Assembly: GCF_004684775.1 (NCBI RefSeq) | Contig: NZ_SRIC01000038.1 | Coordinates: forward strand, 1 to 45,937 | Direction of reading: 5' to 3' | Length of the DNA stretch: 45,937 nt | From: Streptomyces sp. MZ04 | GTDB lineage: Bacteria; Actinomycetota; Actinomycetes; Streptomycetales; Streptomycetaceae | Part shown: piece by piece, positions 34,848 through 43,314 of the stretch | Position numbering within the stretch: position 1 is the stretch's first letter | Layout of the letters: the number at the start of each line of letters is the position of its first letter | Made by a program: the position numbers and the translations under genes | The notes under the pieces: model-generated | The model's input: the letters and a program-made list of their open reading frames with translations, nothing else | Databases searched by the model: none | What the model was told of the DNA's origin: nothing

Positions 34848-34977
34848 CTGGCGAGCATCCCCAAGAGTGTGGATCACAGTGTGGATCAAGGTCCCGAGAT
34901 CGGCGGGCTCCAGGCTTCGAGATTACGGCACCCCACAGGGCGCGGGCACATCACGTCCCGGAGTCCACCCAATAGTG

Positions 34978-35008
34978 GGCGGCCGGACACATACAGTGCC
35001 CGGCCGCC
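34978..35008. terminator. Terminator hairpin between rseP and ispG
   Basis: A 9-bp GC stem (34978-34986 with 35000-35008) with a 13-base loop starts 27 bases past the rseP stop on the leftward strand. It suggests ispG also has its own promoter in the 187-base gap 34848-35034. Confidence 0.6.
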
Positions 35009-35034
35009 GCAAACTTCTCGTAACCGGGACGTTC

Positions 35035-36336
35035 TCAGGAAATTCTGACCGGATTCACCACATCGGCGATCAGCACCAGAATCGTGAAGCAGATGAAGAT
35101 TCCCGCCACTACGTAGGCGACGGGCATCAGCTTCGCGACGTCGAAGGGGCCCGGGTCGGGCCGCTTCAGGAGCTTGGCCGCCTTCCGCCGCACCGACTCC
35201 CACAGGGCGCCCGCGATGTGGCCGCCGTCCAGCGGGAGCAGCGGCAGCATGTTGAAGAGGAACAGCGACAGGTTGAACCCCGCCACCAGGAACAGCATCA
35301 TCGCGATCTGGTTCTCCGGCGGGATGTCCAGGGTGAAGACCTCGCCGCCCACGCGGGCCGCGCCCACGACGCCCATCGGGGAGTCCTGCTTGCGGTCGCC
35401 GTCCCCGAAGGCGGCGTCCCACAGGTCGGGGATCTTGGAGGGCAGGGCGATGAGCGACTCGACGCCGTTCTCCATCATGTCGCCCATACGGTCCACGGAG
35501 TCGCCGAAGCCCTGCTGGACGATGCCGGTGGCGGGGGTGAAGCCGAGGAAGCCGGCGTAGACGTACTTCCCTTCCACGTAGCCGCCGTCGCCGTCCGTCT
35601 TGCTGACCTGGTTCTTGATCAGGGTGGCGTGCAGGTCCACCCGCTTGCCGTCGCGCTCGACCGTGATGGTGGCCGGGCCGATGGTCTCGCGGATCTTGGA
35701 CTGGAGCGTGGACCAGTCCTCGACGGGCTGCCCCTGGAAGCCGACGATCTTGTCGCCCAGCTTCAGTCCGGCGGCCTTGGCGGGTGAGGGCTTGTCGCCC
35801 TTCTCGCAGGTCGAGCGGTTCTCGCTCTGCTGGATGACGCAGTCCGAGACCTTGCCGACCTGGTTCGTCTGGGTGCTGATGCCGAACGTCATCATCACGC
35901 CGAGGAAGATCGCCACGGCGAGGATCAGGTTCATGAAGGGGCCCGCGAACATCACGATCACGCGCTTCCACGGCTTGCGCGTGTAGAAGAGCCGCGTCTC
36001 GTCGCCGGGCTGCAGCTCCTCGAAGGCGGCGGACCGCGCGTCCTCGATCATGCCGCGCCAGGGCGACGTCGAGCGGGCCTCGATCTTGCCGTCGGGGCCC
36101 GGCGGGAACATGCCGATCATGCGGATGTAGCCGCCCAGGGGGATGGCCTTGACGCCGTACTCGGTGTCGCCCTTCTTGCGCGAGAAGATCGTCGGGCCGA
36201 AGCCGACCATGTACTGCGGCACGCGGATGCCGAACAGTTTGGCGGTCGACAGGTGACCCAGCTCGTGCCAGGCGATCGAGAACAGCAGCCCGACCGCGAA
36301 GACGACTATGCCGAGGACCGTCATCAAGATGGTCAT
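35035..36336 (-). CDS. rseP: Site-2 (M50) intramembrane metalloprotease RseP/Rip1 type
   Basis: This membrane zinc protease cuts transmembrane anti-sigma factors and other substrates. The zinc motif HELGH sits in the first TM helix ([18 protein letters not shown]). A PDZ domain (about residues 195-260, [20 protein letters not shown]) and the second metal motif region [14 protein letters not shown] in a late TM helix complete the family. Its 433 residues are typical of actinobacterial Rip1-like proteins. Its start overlaps the dxr stop (ATGA), the common dxr-rseP coupling. Confidence 0.95.
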   Translation of the reverse strand: MTILMTVLGIVVFAVGLLFSIAWHELGHLSTAKLFGIRVPQYMVGFGPTIFSRKKGDTEYGVKAIPLGGYIRMIGMFPPGPDGKIEARSTSPWRGMIEDARSAAFEELQPGDETRLFYTRKPWKRVIVMFAGPFMNLILAVAIFLGVMMTFGISTQTNQVGKVSDCVIQQSENRSTCEKGDKPSPAKAAGLKLGDKIVGFQGQPVEDWSTLQSKIRETIGPATITVERDGKRVDLHATLIKNQVSKTDGDGGYVEGKYVYAGFLGFTPATGIVQQGFGDSVDRMGDMMENGVESLIALPSKIPDLWDAAFGDGDRKQDSPMGVVGAARVGGEVFTLDIPPENQIAMMLFLVAGFNLSLFLFNMLPLLPLDGGHIAGALWESVRRKAAKLLKRPDPGPFDVAKLMPVAYVVAGIFICFTILVLIADVVNPVRIS

Positions 36337-37598
36337 GCGCGGGCCTCCGCTGTCGCCTTCGCCGTCAGTTCACGGGCCCGGGCACGCGCCCAGGTCTCCG
36401 CTTCGAGGACGTCCGCGACGGTCAGGGAAGTTCCCGACACCCCCATACCGGGGTCGCCGTGTTCGGCGACGACCTTCGTGACGGTCTCCATGATCCCGTT
36501 GAAGGGCAGGGCGCCGTTCAAGAACGCGTCCACGCACTCCTCGTTGGCGGCATTGAACACCGCCGGGGCCGTGCCCGCGAGCTTCCCCACATGCCGGGCG
36601 AGCCCGACCGAAGGGAAGGCGTCGTTGTCGAGCGGGAAGAACTCCCAGCTCGACGCCTTCGTCCAGTCGAACGCGGGGGCCGCGTCCGGCACCCGCTCGG
36701 GCCAGCCGATGCCGATGGCGATGGGGCCGCGCATGTCGGGCGGCGTGGCCTGGGCCAGCGTCGAGCCGTCCGTGAACTCGACCATGGAGTGCACGTAGGA
36801 CTGCGGGTGGACCACGACCTCGATGCGCTCGAACGGGATGTCGTAGAGGAGGTGCGCCTCGATGACCTCGAGGCCCTTGTTGACGAGCGTCGCCGAGTTG
36901 ACGGTGATGACCGGGCCCATGGCCCAGGTGGGGTGCGCGAGCGCGTCGTCCGGGGTGACGTCGGCCAGCTCGGCCTTCGTCCGCCCGCGGAAGGGGCCGC
37001 CGGATGCGGTGACGACCAGTTTGCGTACGTCGGCGCGGGTGCCGGAGGCGAGCGCCTGGAAGAGGGCGGCGTGCTCGGAGTCGACGGGGATGATCTGCCC
37101 CGGCTTGGCGAGGGCCTTCACCAGGGGGCCGCCGACGATCAGCGATTCCTTGTTGGCGAGCGCGAGCGTGCGGCCCGCTTCGAGGGCGGCGAGGGTGGGC
37201 GCGAGCCCGATGGAGCCGGTGATGCCGTTCAGGACCGTGTGGCAGGCGGACGCGGCGAGCTCGGTGGCCGCGTCGGGCCCGGCGAGGATCTCGGGGATCG
37301 GCTCACCGCCGTACTGCCCCTCCAGCGCCTCGCGCAGCGCCGGTACGACGTCCTCGCGGGCCACGGCGACGGTCCGCACCCGCAGCTGCCGCGCCTGCTC
37401 GGCGAGCAGCCCGACACGGCCGCCGGCGGCGGAGAGCGCGGTGACGCGGAAGCGGCCGGGGTTGCGCCGGACGAGGTCGATGGCCTGGGTGCCGATCGAC
37501 CCCGTCGAGCCGAGGATGACGATGTCCCGCGGGCCGTCCGTGACCACGGGGTCGAAGACGAGATGCGGGTCCGCGAGGGGGGCAGGGCTGTCGCTCAT
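36333..37598 (-). CDS. dxr: 1-deoxy-D-xylulose 5-phosphate reductoisomerase
   Basis: Dxr performs the committed MEP-pathway step with NADPH. The nucleotide-binding start [19 protein letters not shown], the [11 protein letters not shown] motif and the metal/substrate motif [11 protein letters not shown] are present, with ASGGPFRG and HPTWAMGP later. ATG 37598 gives 421 residues; the open frame extends further upstream without conserved sequence. It overlaps rseP by 4 bases and stands two genes from ispG, so this locus joins two MEP enzymes. Confidence 0.96.
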   Translation of the reverse strand: MSDSPAPLADPHLVFDPVVTDGPRDIVILGSTGSIGTQAIDLVRRNPGRFRVTALSAAGGRVGLLAEQARQLRVRTVAVAREDVVPALREALEGQYGGEPIPEILAGPDAATELAASACHTVLNGITGSIGLAPTLAALEAGRTLALANKESLIVGGPLVKALAKPGQIIPVDSEHAALFQALASGTRADVRKLVVTASGGPFRGRTKAELADVTPDDALAHPTWAMGPVITVNSATLVNKGLEVIEAHLLYDIPFERIEVVVHPQSYVHSMVEFTDGSTLAQATPPDMRGPIAIGIGWPERVPDAAPAFDWTKASSWEFFPLDNDAFPSVGLARHVGKLAGTAPAVFNAANEECVDAFLNGALPFNGIMETVTKVVAEHGDPGMGVSGTSLTVADVLEAETWARARARELTAKATAEARA

Positions 37599-37712
37599 GC
37601 CCCCATTCTTGCCTAGCCGACTGTGTGCGCGGGCGCTGCGCCCCGATCCGGTCTCTCGGAGTCGTGGCCGGGGCGGGAACTTCGACCGAAGCTCCAGCAC
37701 CCCGGCCTCCGT

Positions 37713-39650
37713 TCAGCGAATCGGACGGTGGACGTTGTCCCGTTTCGAGGGGCCCGGAGTCGCGGCCGCGATCCAGGGTCCCTCGCCGCTGGGGTCGACG
37801 ACGCCGGACTCCAGCCAGGTGTACGTACCGGAGAGGACGCCCTTGACGAGCTTGCGGTCGATGTCGTCGGTGTTGGTCCACAGGCGGTCGAAGAGCTCGT
37901 CGACGCGGATGCGGGACTGGCGGCAGAAGGTGTCGGCCAGCTGGTAGGCCTCGCGGCCGTGGTCCTCCGTGGTCCGAAGCAGCTCGGCGCGCACGCAGGC
38001 CGCGCTCATCGCGAAGAGTTCGGCGCCGATGTCGACCACGCGGCCCAGGAAGCCCTGCTTGGTCTCCATCTTTCCCTGCCAGCGGGACATCGCGTAGAAG
38101 ATCGAGCGGGCCAGCTTGCGGGCGCCCCGTTCCACGTAGCGCAGGTGCGGGGAGAGATCCGGGTGCCCGCTGGGGTGGAACTCCGCGTACGAGCGCGGCA
38201 GTTGGCCGGGACCCGTCACCAGTTTCGGCAGCCAGCGTGCGTAGAAGCCGCCCGCCTTCGCGCCCGCCTTCGCCTTGTCGGACAGGGACTTGTCCGGGTC
38301 GATCAGGTCGCCCGCCACCTTCAGGTGCGCGTCCACGGCCTCGCGGGCGATCAGCAGGTGCATGATCTCCGTCGAGCCCTCGAAGATGCGGTTGATGCGC
38401 AGGTCGCGCAGGACCTGTTCGGCCGGGACCGCGCGTTCACCGCGGGCGGCCAGGGACTCGGCCGTCTCGAAGCCGCGGCCACCGCGGATCTGGACGAGCT
38501 CGTCCGCCATCAGACAGCCCATCTCCGAGCCGAACAGCTTGGCGAGGGCGGCCTCGATGCGGATGTCGTTGCGGTCCTCGTCGGCCATCTGGGAGGACAG
38601 GTCGAGTACGGCTTCCAGGGCGAAGGTCGTCGCCGCGATGAAGGAGATCTTCGCGCCGACCGCTTCGTGGAACGCGACCGGCTTGCCCCACTGCTCGCGG
38701 GCGCCCGACCACTCGCGGGCGATCTTCAGACACCACTTGCCCGCGCCGACGCACATCGCGGGCAGGGAGAGGCGTCCGGTGTTGAGGGTCGTCAGGGCGA
38801 TCTTCAGGCCCGCGCCCTCCGGGCCGATGCGGTGCGCCGCGGGGACCCTGACCTGATGGAAGCGGGTCACGCCGTTCTCCAGGCCGCGCAGGCCCATGAA
38901 GGCGTTGCGGTTCTCGACCGTGATGCCGTCCGACCCGGCCTCGACGACGAAGGCGGTGATGCCGCCCTTGTGCCCTTCGGACTTGGGCACCCGCGCCATG
39001 ACCACCAGGAGGTCGGCGACGACTCCGTTGGTGGTCCAGAGCTTCACGCCGTCCAGGACGTATGCGTCACCGTCCGGCACGGCCGCCATCGCCATGCGCG
39101 CCGGGTCCGAGCCGACGTCCGGCTCGGTCAGCAGGAACGCGCTGATGTCCGTGCGGGCGCAGCGCGGCAGGAACTCGTCCTTCTGCTCCTGGGTGCCGAA
39201 CTGCTTCAGCGGCTGCGGTACGCCGATCGACTGGTGGGCGGAGAGCAGCGCGCCGATCGAGGGGTTCGCGGAGCCGACGAGGGCCAGGGCCTTGTTGTAG
39301 TAGACCTGCGTGAGGCCGAGCCCGCCGTACTTGGTGTCGATCTTCATGCCGAGCGCGCCGAGCTCCTTGAGCCCGTTGATCACCTCGTCGGGGATCTTCG
39401 ACTCGCGCTCGATGCGGGCCGAGTCGATCTTCGTCTCGCAGAAGTCGCGGAGCTTGGCCAGGAACTCCTCGCCGCGCTCGGTGTCCTCGGCCGCGGGCAG
39501 CGGGTGCGGGTGGATCAGGTCGAGCCGGAAGCGGCCCAGGAAGAGTTCCTTGGCGAAGCTGGGCTTGCGCCAGTCCTGTTCGCGGGCGGCCTCGGCGACC
39601 TGCCGGGCCTCGCGCTCGCTGACGGACGGTTTGGGGGTTGGTGCGGACAT
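37713..39650 (-). CDS. Acyl-CoA dehydrogenase (very-long-chain/ACAD9-like)
   Basis: This FAD enzyme of 645 residues would carry out the first step of fatty acyl-CoA beta-oxidation. The FAD/substrate motif FLLTEPDVGSDPARM is followed by LWTTNGVVADLLVV, RGLENG and the catalytic-Glu region NRIFEGSTEIMHLLI. It has a C-terminal extension of about 150 residues beyond the core, as in membrane-associated very-long-chain enzymes. The chain-length preference cannot be read. It stands alone upstream of dxr by 114 bases, in the same direction. Confidence 0.9.
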   Translation of the reverse strand: MSAPTPKPSVSEREARQVAEAAREQDWRKPSFAKELFLGRFRLDLIHPHPLPAAEDTERGEEFLAKLRDFCETKIDSARIERESKIPDEVINGLKELGALGMKIDTKYGGLGLTQVYYNKALALVGSANPSIGALLSAHQSIGVPQPLKQFGTQEQKDEFLPRCARTDISAFLLTEPDVGSDPARMAMAAVPDGDAYVLDGVKLWTTNGVVADLLVVMARVPKSEGHKGGITAFVVEAGSDGITVENRNAFMGLRGLENGVTRFHQVRVPAAHRIGPEGAGLKIALTTLNTGRLSLPAMCVGAGKWCLKIAREWSGAREQWGKPVAFHEAVGAKISFIAATTFALEAVLDLSSQMADEDRNDIRIEAALAKLFGSEMGCLMADELVQIRGGRGFETAESLAARGERAVPAEQVLRDLRINRIFEGSTEIMHLLIAREAVDAHLKVAGDLIDPDKSLSDKAKAGAKAGGFYARWLPKLVTGPGQLPRSYAEFHPSGHPDLSPHLRYVERGARKLARSIFYAMSRWQGKMETKQGFLGRVVDIGAELFAMSAACVRAELLRTTEDHGREAYQLADTFCRQSRIRVDELFDRLWTNTDDIDRKLVKGVLSGTYTWLESGVVDPSGEGPWIAAATPGPSKRDNVHRPIR

Positions 39651-39845
39651 GAGGAGCTCACCTCGCCGCGGAGTGGGGCCCGTCGGTGCCGATGGGACCG
39701 ATCGTGACCCGGTCGGTTACTGACTGGTGCTACTCGATCGTATGGATCGTATGTACCCGATTCGCCCGAACCCCACCAGCCCTCGCGCAGCGTTTGGCCG
39801 CACCGCGTCCGGCCCGCGCCTGCCCCGCCGGGCCCGAACACGAGA

Positions 39846-39880
39846 ACGGCCGGAGCCCCCGCACAGTGGGCTCCGACCGT
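39846..39880. terminator. Terminator hairpin downstream of the aldehyde dehydrogenase gene
   Basis: ACGGCCGGAGCCC pairs with GGGCTCCGACCGT with one mismatch (39846-39858 with 39868-39880). It lies 17 bases past the aldehyde dehydrogenase stop. Confidence 0.65.
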
Positions 39881-39897
39881 TCGGTTCGTGAGGTGCC

Positions 39898-41343
39898 TTA
39901 CAGGGCGAGGCCCGTCATGACCATGACTCGCTCGTACGTGTAGTCGGCCATCGCGAACGCCACGCCCTCGCGGCCCACGCCGGACTGCTTGACGCCGCCG
40001 TACGGCATCTGGTCGGCGCGGTAGGACGGGGCGTCGCCGATGACCACGCCGCCGACCTCGAGGTCGCGGTGGGCACGGAAGGCGGTCTGCAGGTCGTGCG
40101 TGAAGACGCCCGCCTGGAGGCCGTACTTGGACTCGTTGACGGCGGCGTACGCCTCCGCCTCGCCGTCCACCTTCTTGAGCGTGAGGACCGGTCCGAAGAC
40201 CTCCTCGCAGGCGATGGTCACATCGGCCGGTACGTCGGCGAGCACGGTCGGCGCGTACGCGGCGCCGTCCCGCTTGCCGCCCGCGAGCAGCTTCGCGCCC
40301 GCGTTGACGGCCTCGTCGACCCAGGACTCCACGCGCTTGGCGGCGTCCTCGTTGACCAGCGGGCCGACCTCGGTCGCCGGGTCCGACGGGTCGCCGGTGA
40401 CCTGGGCCTCGACGGCCTTGACGATGCGCGGCACGAGCCGGTCGTACACGGTCGCGTCGGCGATGACCCGCTGCACCGAGATGCAGGACTGGCCGCCCTG
40501 GTAGTTGGAGAAGGTCGCGATGCGCGAGGCGGCCCAGTCCAGGTCCTCCTCGGAGGAGAAGTCGTCCAGGACGACGGCCGCGCCGTTGCCGCCGAGCTCC
40601 AGGGTGCAGTGCTTGCGCGGCACCGAGTCCATGATCGCGTAGCCGACCTTGTCGGAGCCGGTGAAGGAGATGACCGGCATGCGCTCGTCCTGGACCAGGG
40701 CGGGCATCTTGTCGTTGGCGACGGGGAGCACGGACCAGGAACCGGCCGGGAGCTCCGTCTCGGCGAGGAGCTCGCCGATGATGAGGCCGGACAGGGGGGT
40801 CGCGGGCGCCGGCTTCAGGATGATCGGCGCGCCGACGGCGATGGCCGGGGCGATCTTGTGGGCGCAGAGGTTCAGCGGGAAGTTGAACGGCGCGATGCCG
40901 AGGACGACGCCCTTGGGGAAGCGGCGGGTCAGGGCGAGGCGACCCTGGCCGCCGGCGTCGGTGTCCAGGCGCTGGGCCTCGCCGCCGTTGAACCGGCGGG
41001 CTTCCTCGGCGGCGAACCGGAACACGGAGACCGCGCGGCCGACCTCGCCACGGGCCCACTTGATCGGCTTGCCGTTCTCCGCGGAGATCAGCTGGGCGAT
41101 CTCTTCCGTGCGCTCGACCAGGCGGTTCGACACGTGGGAGAGGGCCGCGGCGCGCACGTGGGCCGGGGTCGCGGCGAACTCGTCGCGCACGGCGTACGCG
41201 GCGGCGACGGCCTCCTCGACCTGGGCGTCGGTCGGGACGGCCGCCTTGCCGACGAGCCGCCCGTCCCAGGGCGAGGTGACGTCGAGAGTGGTCTCACCGG
41301 TGGTCTGGCGACCGGCGAGCCAGAAGGCGTGGATGGAAGTCAT
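39898..41343 (-). CDS. NAD(P)-dependent aldehyde dehydrogenase
   Basis: This is a 481-residue member of the aldehyde dehydrogenase superfamily, oxidising an aldehyde to its acid. The cofactor-binding stretch FTGSDKVGYAI, the general-base Glu in LELGGNG and the catalytic Cys in YQGGQSCISVQR are all in place, followed by EEVFGPVLT. The substrate is uncertain; semialdehyde-type substrates would fit the PucR-type regulator upstream, but that is inference. It lies 165 bases downstream of that regulator gene on the same strand. Confidence 0.92.
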   Translation of the reverse strand: MTSIHAFWLAGRQTTGETTLDVTSPWDGRLVGKAAVPTDAQVEEAVAAAYAVRDEFAATPAHVRAAALSHVSNRLVERTEEIAQLISAENGKPIKWARGEVGRAVSVFRFAAEEARRFNGGEAQRLDTDAGGQGRLALTRRFPKGVVLGIAPFNFPLNLCAHKIAPAIAVGAPIILKPAPATPLSGLIIGELLAETELPAGSWSVLPVANDKMPALVQDERMPVISFTGSDKVGYAIMDSVPRKHCTLELGGNGAAVVLDDFSSEEDLDWAASRIATFSNYQGGQSCISVQRVIADATVYDRLVPRIVKAVEAQVTGDPSDPATEVGPLVNEDAAKRVESWVDEAVNAGAKLLAGGKRDGAAYAPTVLADVPADVTIACEEVFGPVLTLKKVDGEAEAYAAVNESKYGLQAGVFTHDLQTAFRAHRDLEVGGVVIGDAPSYRADQMPYGGVKQSGVGREGVAFAMADYTYERVMVMTGLAL

Positions 41344-41508
41344 GTCGATTCCCGGCCCTTCCGCGAAGGTGTGTCTTGGGGGGTACGTTCCCCACCGTAG
41401 GGGCGGTAAGGGTGCGGGGCGTTTGTCCGACGCGGAGCGTTGGCCACCGGGTCTGCACCTCTTTGGCAGGGGCCGGGGACTTGCGCACCGCCGATGGCCC
41501 GGCGGCGC

Positions 41509-43098
41509 CTACTCCGTGCCGCTCGACGTCGTCTTCAGGGCCAGCCACAGCTCCATGCGGACGTCCGGGTCGTCCAGGCTCCGGCCGAGGATCTCCTCGA
41601 CCCTCCGCATCCGGTAGCGCAGCGTGTGCCGGTGGACGCCGAGGTCCGCCGCCGCCGCGTCCCACTGGCCGTGCCGGGACAGCCAGGCCCGCAGCGAGGC
41701 GATCAGGTCGCCACGGCCGGTGGCGTCGTGCTCGTACAGCGCACGCAGGAGCCCGTCGGCGAACGCCCGCACCGCGTCGTCGGCGAGGAGCGGAAGGACG
41801 GAACCCGCCGCCAGCTCCTCGTGCTCGACCAGCGTGCGACCGCGCCGCCGGGCGACGGACAGCGCCTGGTCGGCCTGCTTGTACGCGGTGGCGGCGGCGA
41901 TCGGCCCGGCGGGCGCGGAGAGGCCCATGAGCAGGGCGGCGTCGTCGCCGTTGCCCTGCTCCCGCACCGCCTCGGTCCGCCCGGTCTCCAGCGACTCCGC
42001 GTGCGCGACGCAGGCGGCCGCTCCCGCTCCGCCGTCCACGACGAGCAGCACGAGCCGCTCGCCGTAGGGCACGACGAGGAGCGCCTCGCCGGCCCGCGCG
42101 GCGGCCGATTCGACGGCGTCGGTGAGCCCGGCCAGCGGGTCACCGCCCTCGGGGGCGGAGGCCGGCACCTCTGCCACCACGAGGCGGAACGGGGCGTCGA
42201 GGAGGCTCCCGTACAGCTCGCCCGCCACGGTCCGCGCGTGATCCGGCTCCCCGGCGAGCAGCATCCGCAGGACCGCCTCTCCGATCCGTGCCTCGGCGGC
42301 GTGCAGCGAGCGGTTCCGCTCCGTGGTGAGGGTCAGGAGCGCTATGGCGGAGTGCAGGGCGTACCGCTCGGCCGTGCCGAGGGTGGACGCCGTGCCGACG
42401 GCGAGCGCGGCGCGCGGCCGCCGTCCGGTGCCGATCGAGTGCAGCTCCACGCGGTCCTCGGCGCCGGCGACGACCGCGCTCGCGGGGGCCGTCCGGTCCC
42501 GCAGCCGCTCGACGTCGGAGGTGAGCCGGGCGGCCCTGCGGGACGCCCACTCGGGTGCCGTGGCGACGACGGCGCCGGACGCGTCGTACAGCGCGGCCCA
42601 GCCGTCGACCTGGCCGGCCAGCGCGGCGAGCAGCCCTTCGGGGCCGTCGCTCAGCGCCTGCTTGGTCAGCTCGCGCTGGGCGGCGAAGCCCGCCGTCACC
42701 GCGCGGTACTGATCGGCGGCGATCGCGGCCGACACGGCCTTGCTGATGGCGAGGAACGGCGTGCGCCGGGGCACTTCGAGGAGCGGAAGACCCTCGCCCT
42801 CCGCGGCCTCGACCAGCGCCTGCGGAATGTCGTCGTAGTGCACGCCGACCGCGAAACCCAGCCCGACGACGCCGGCCGCCGCGAGCCGCTTCACATAGCG
42901 CCGCATCGCGTCCGGATCCTCGGCGTCCAGCTTGAGCGCGGTGATCAGGAGGAGCTCGCCGCCCTCCATGTAGGGCACGGGGTCGGTGAGCTCACTGGCA
43001 TGCGCCCAGCGCACAGGCGCGTCCAGATGCTCCTCACCGGCACGCACGGTGAGCTTGAGCGCGGAGTGGTGGACGAGGGAGGCGAGCGTGGGCGGCAT
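41509..43098 (-). CDS. PucR family transcriptional regulator
   Basis: This is a 529-residue regulator of the PucR/CdaR group. The N-terminal PucR sensing domain (about 1-125) includes PYMEGGELLLIT and GVVGLGFAVGVHY. A GGDEF-like middle follows, and the C-terminal HTH_30 reads GQWDAAAADLGVHRHTLRYRMRRVEE. ATG 43098 is chosen because the domain starts there; the frame remains open upstream with His/Pro-rich sequence of no value. Related regulators in Streptomyces control amine, polyamine, purine or amino acid breakdown; the downstream aldehyde dehydrogenase is the obvious candidate target. Confidence 0.9.
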   Translation of the reverse strand: MPPTLASLVHHSALKLTVRAGEEHLDAPVRWAHASELTDPVPYMEGGELLLITALKLDAEDPDAMRRYVKRLAAAGVVGLGFAVGVHYDDIPQALVEAAEGEGLPLLEVPRRTPFLAISKAVSAAIAADQYRAVTAGFAAQRELTKQALSDGPEGLLAALAGQVDGWAALYDASGAVVATAPEWASRRAARLTSDVERLRDRTAPASAVVAGAEDRVELHSIGTGRRPRAALAVGTASTLGTAERYALHSAIALLTLTTERNRSLHAAEARIGEAVLRMLLAGEPDHARTVAGELYGSLLDAPFRLVVAEVPASAPEGGDPLAGLTDAVESAAARAGEALLVVPYGERLVLLVVDGGAGAAACVAHAESLETGRTEAVREQGNGDDAALLMGLSAPAGPIAAATAYKQADQALSVARRRGRTLVEHEELAAGSVLPLLADDAVRAFADGLLRALYEHDATGRGDLIASLRAWLSRHGQWDAAAADLGVHRHTLRYRMRRVEEILGRSLDDPDVRMELWLALKTTSSGTE

Positions 43099-43220
43099 GG
43101 GACCTTCAGGTCGGGTCAGTGGCAGGTCTGGGGTCGGCGTCGGGTGAGGGTGAGGGTGAGGCTGCACCCGCCCGGCGGTCCGTACATGGAATCCCGGACG
43201 AGTTGTGGATCTTTTGGCCG

Positions 43221-43291
43221 GTACGTATGAACGACCTGTGTCGATTCTGCCTCACCGTACGGTACGTACGAGACCGATTACCCCGTACGTA
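43221..43291. promoter_or_regulatory. Three GTACGTA repeats upstream of the PucR-type gene
   Basis: GTACGTA occurs at 43221, 43262 and 43285, next to a perfect 10-bp palindrome ACCGTACGGT (43254-43263). They lie 120-190 bases upstream of the leftward regulator start and inside the 216-base gap after the membrane ATPase gene. They could be the autoregulatory operator of the PucR-type protein. Confidence 0.4.
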
Positions 43292-43314
43292 CATCCCTGC
43301 CTATGCCCGACCGG

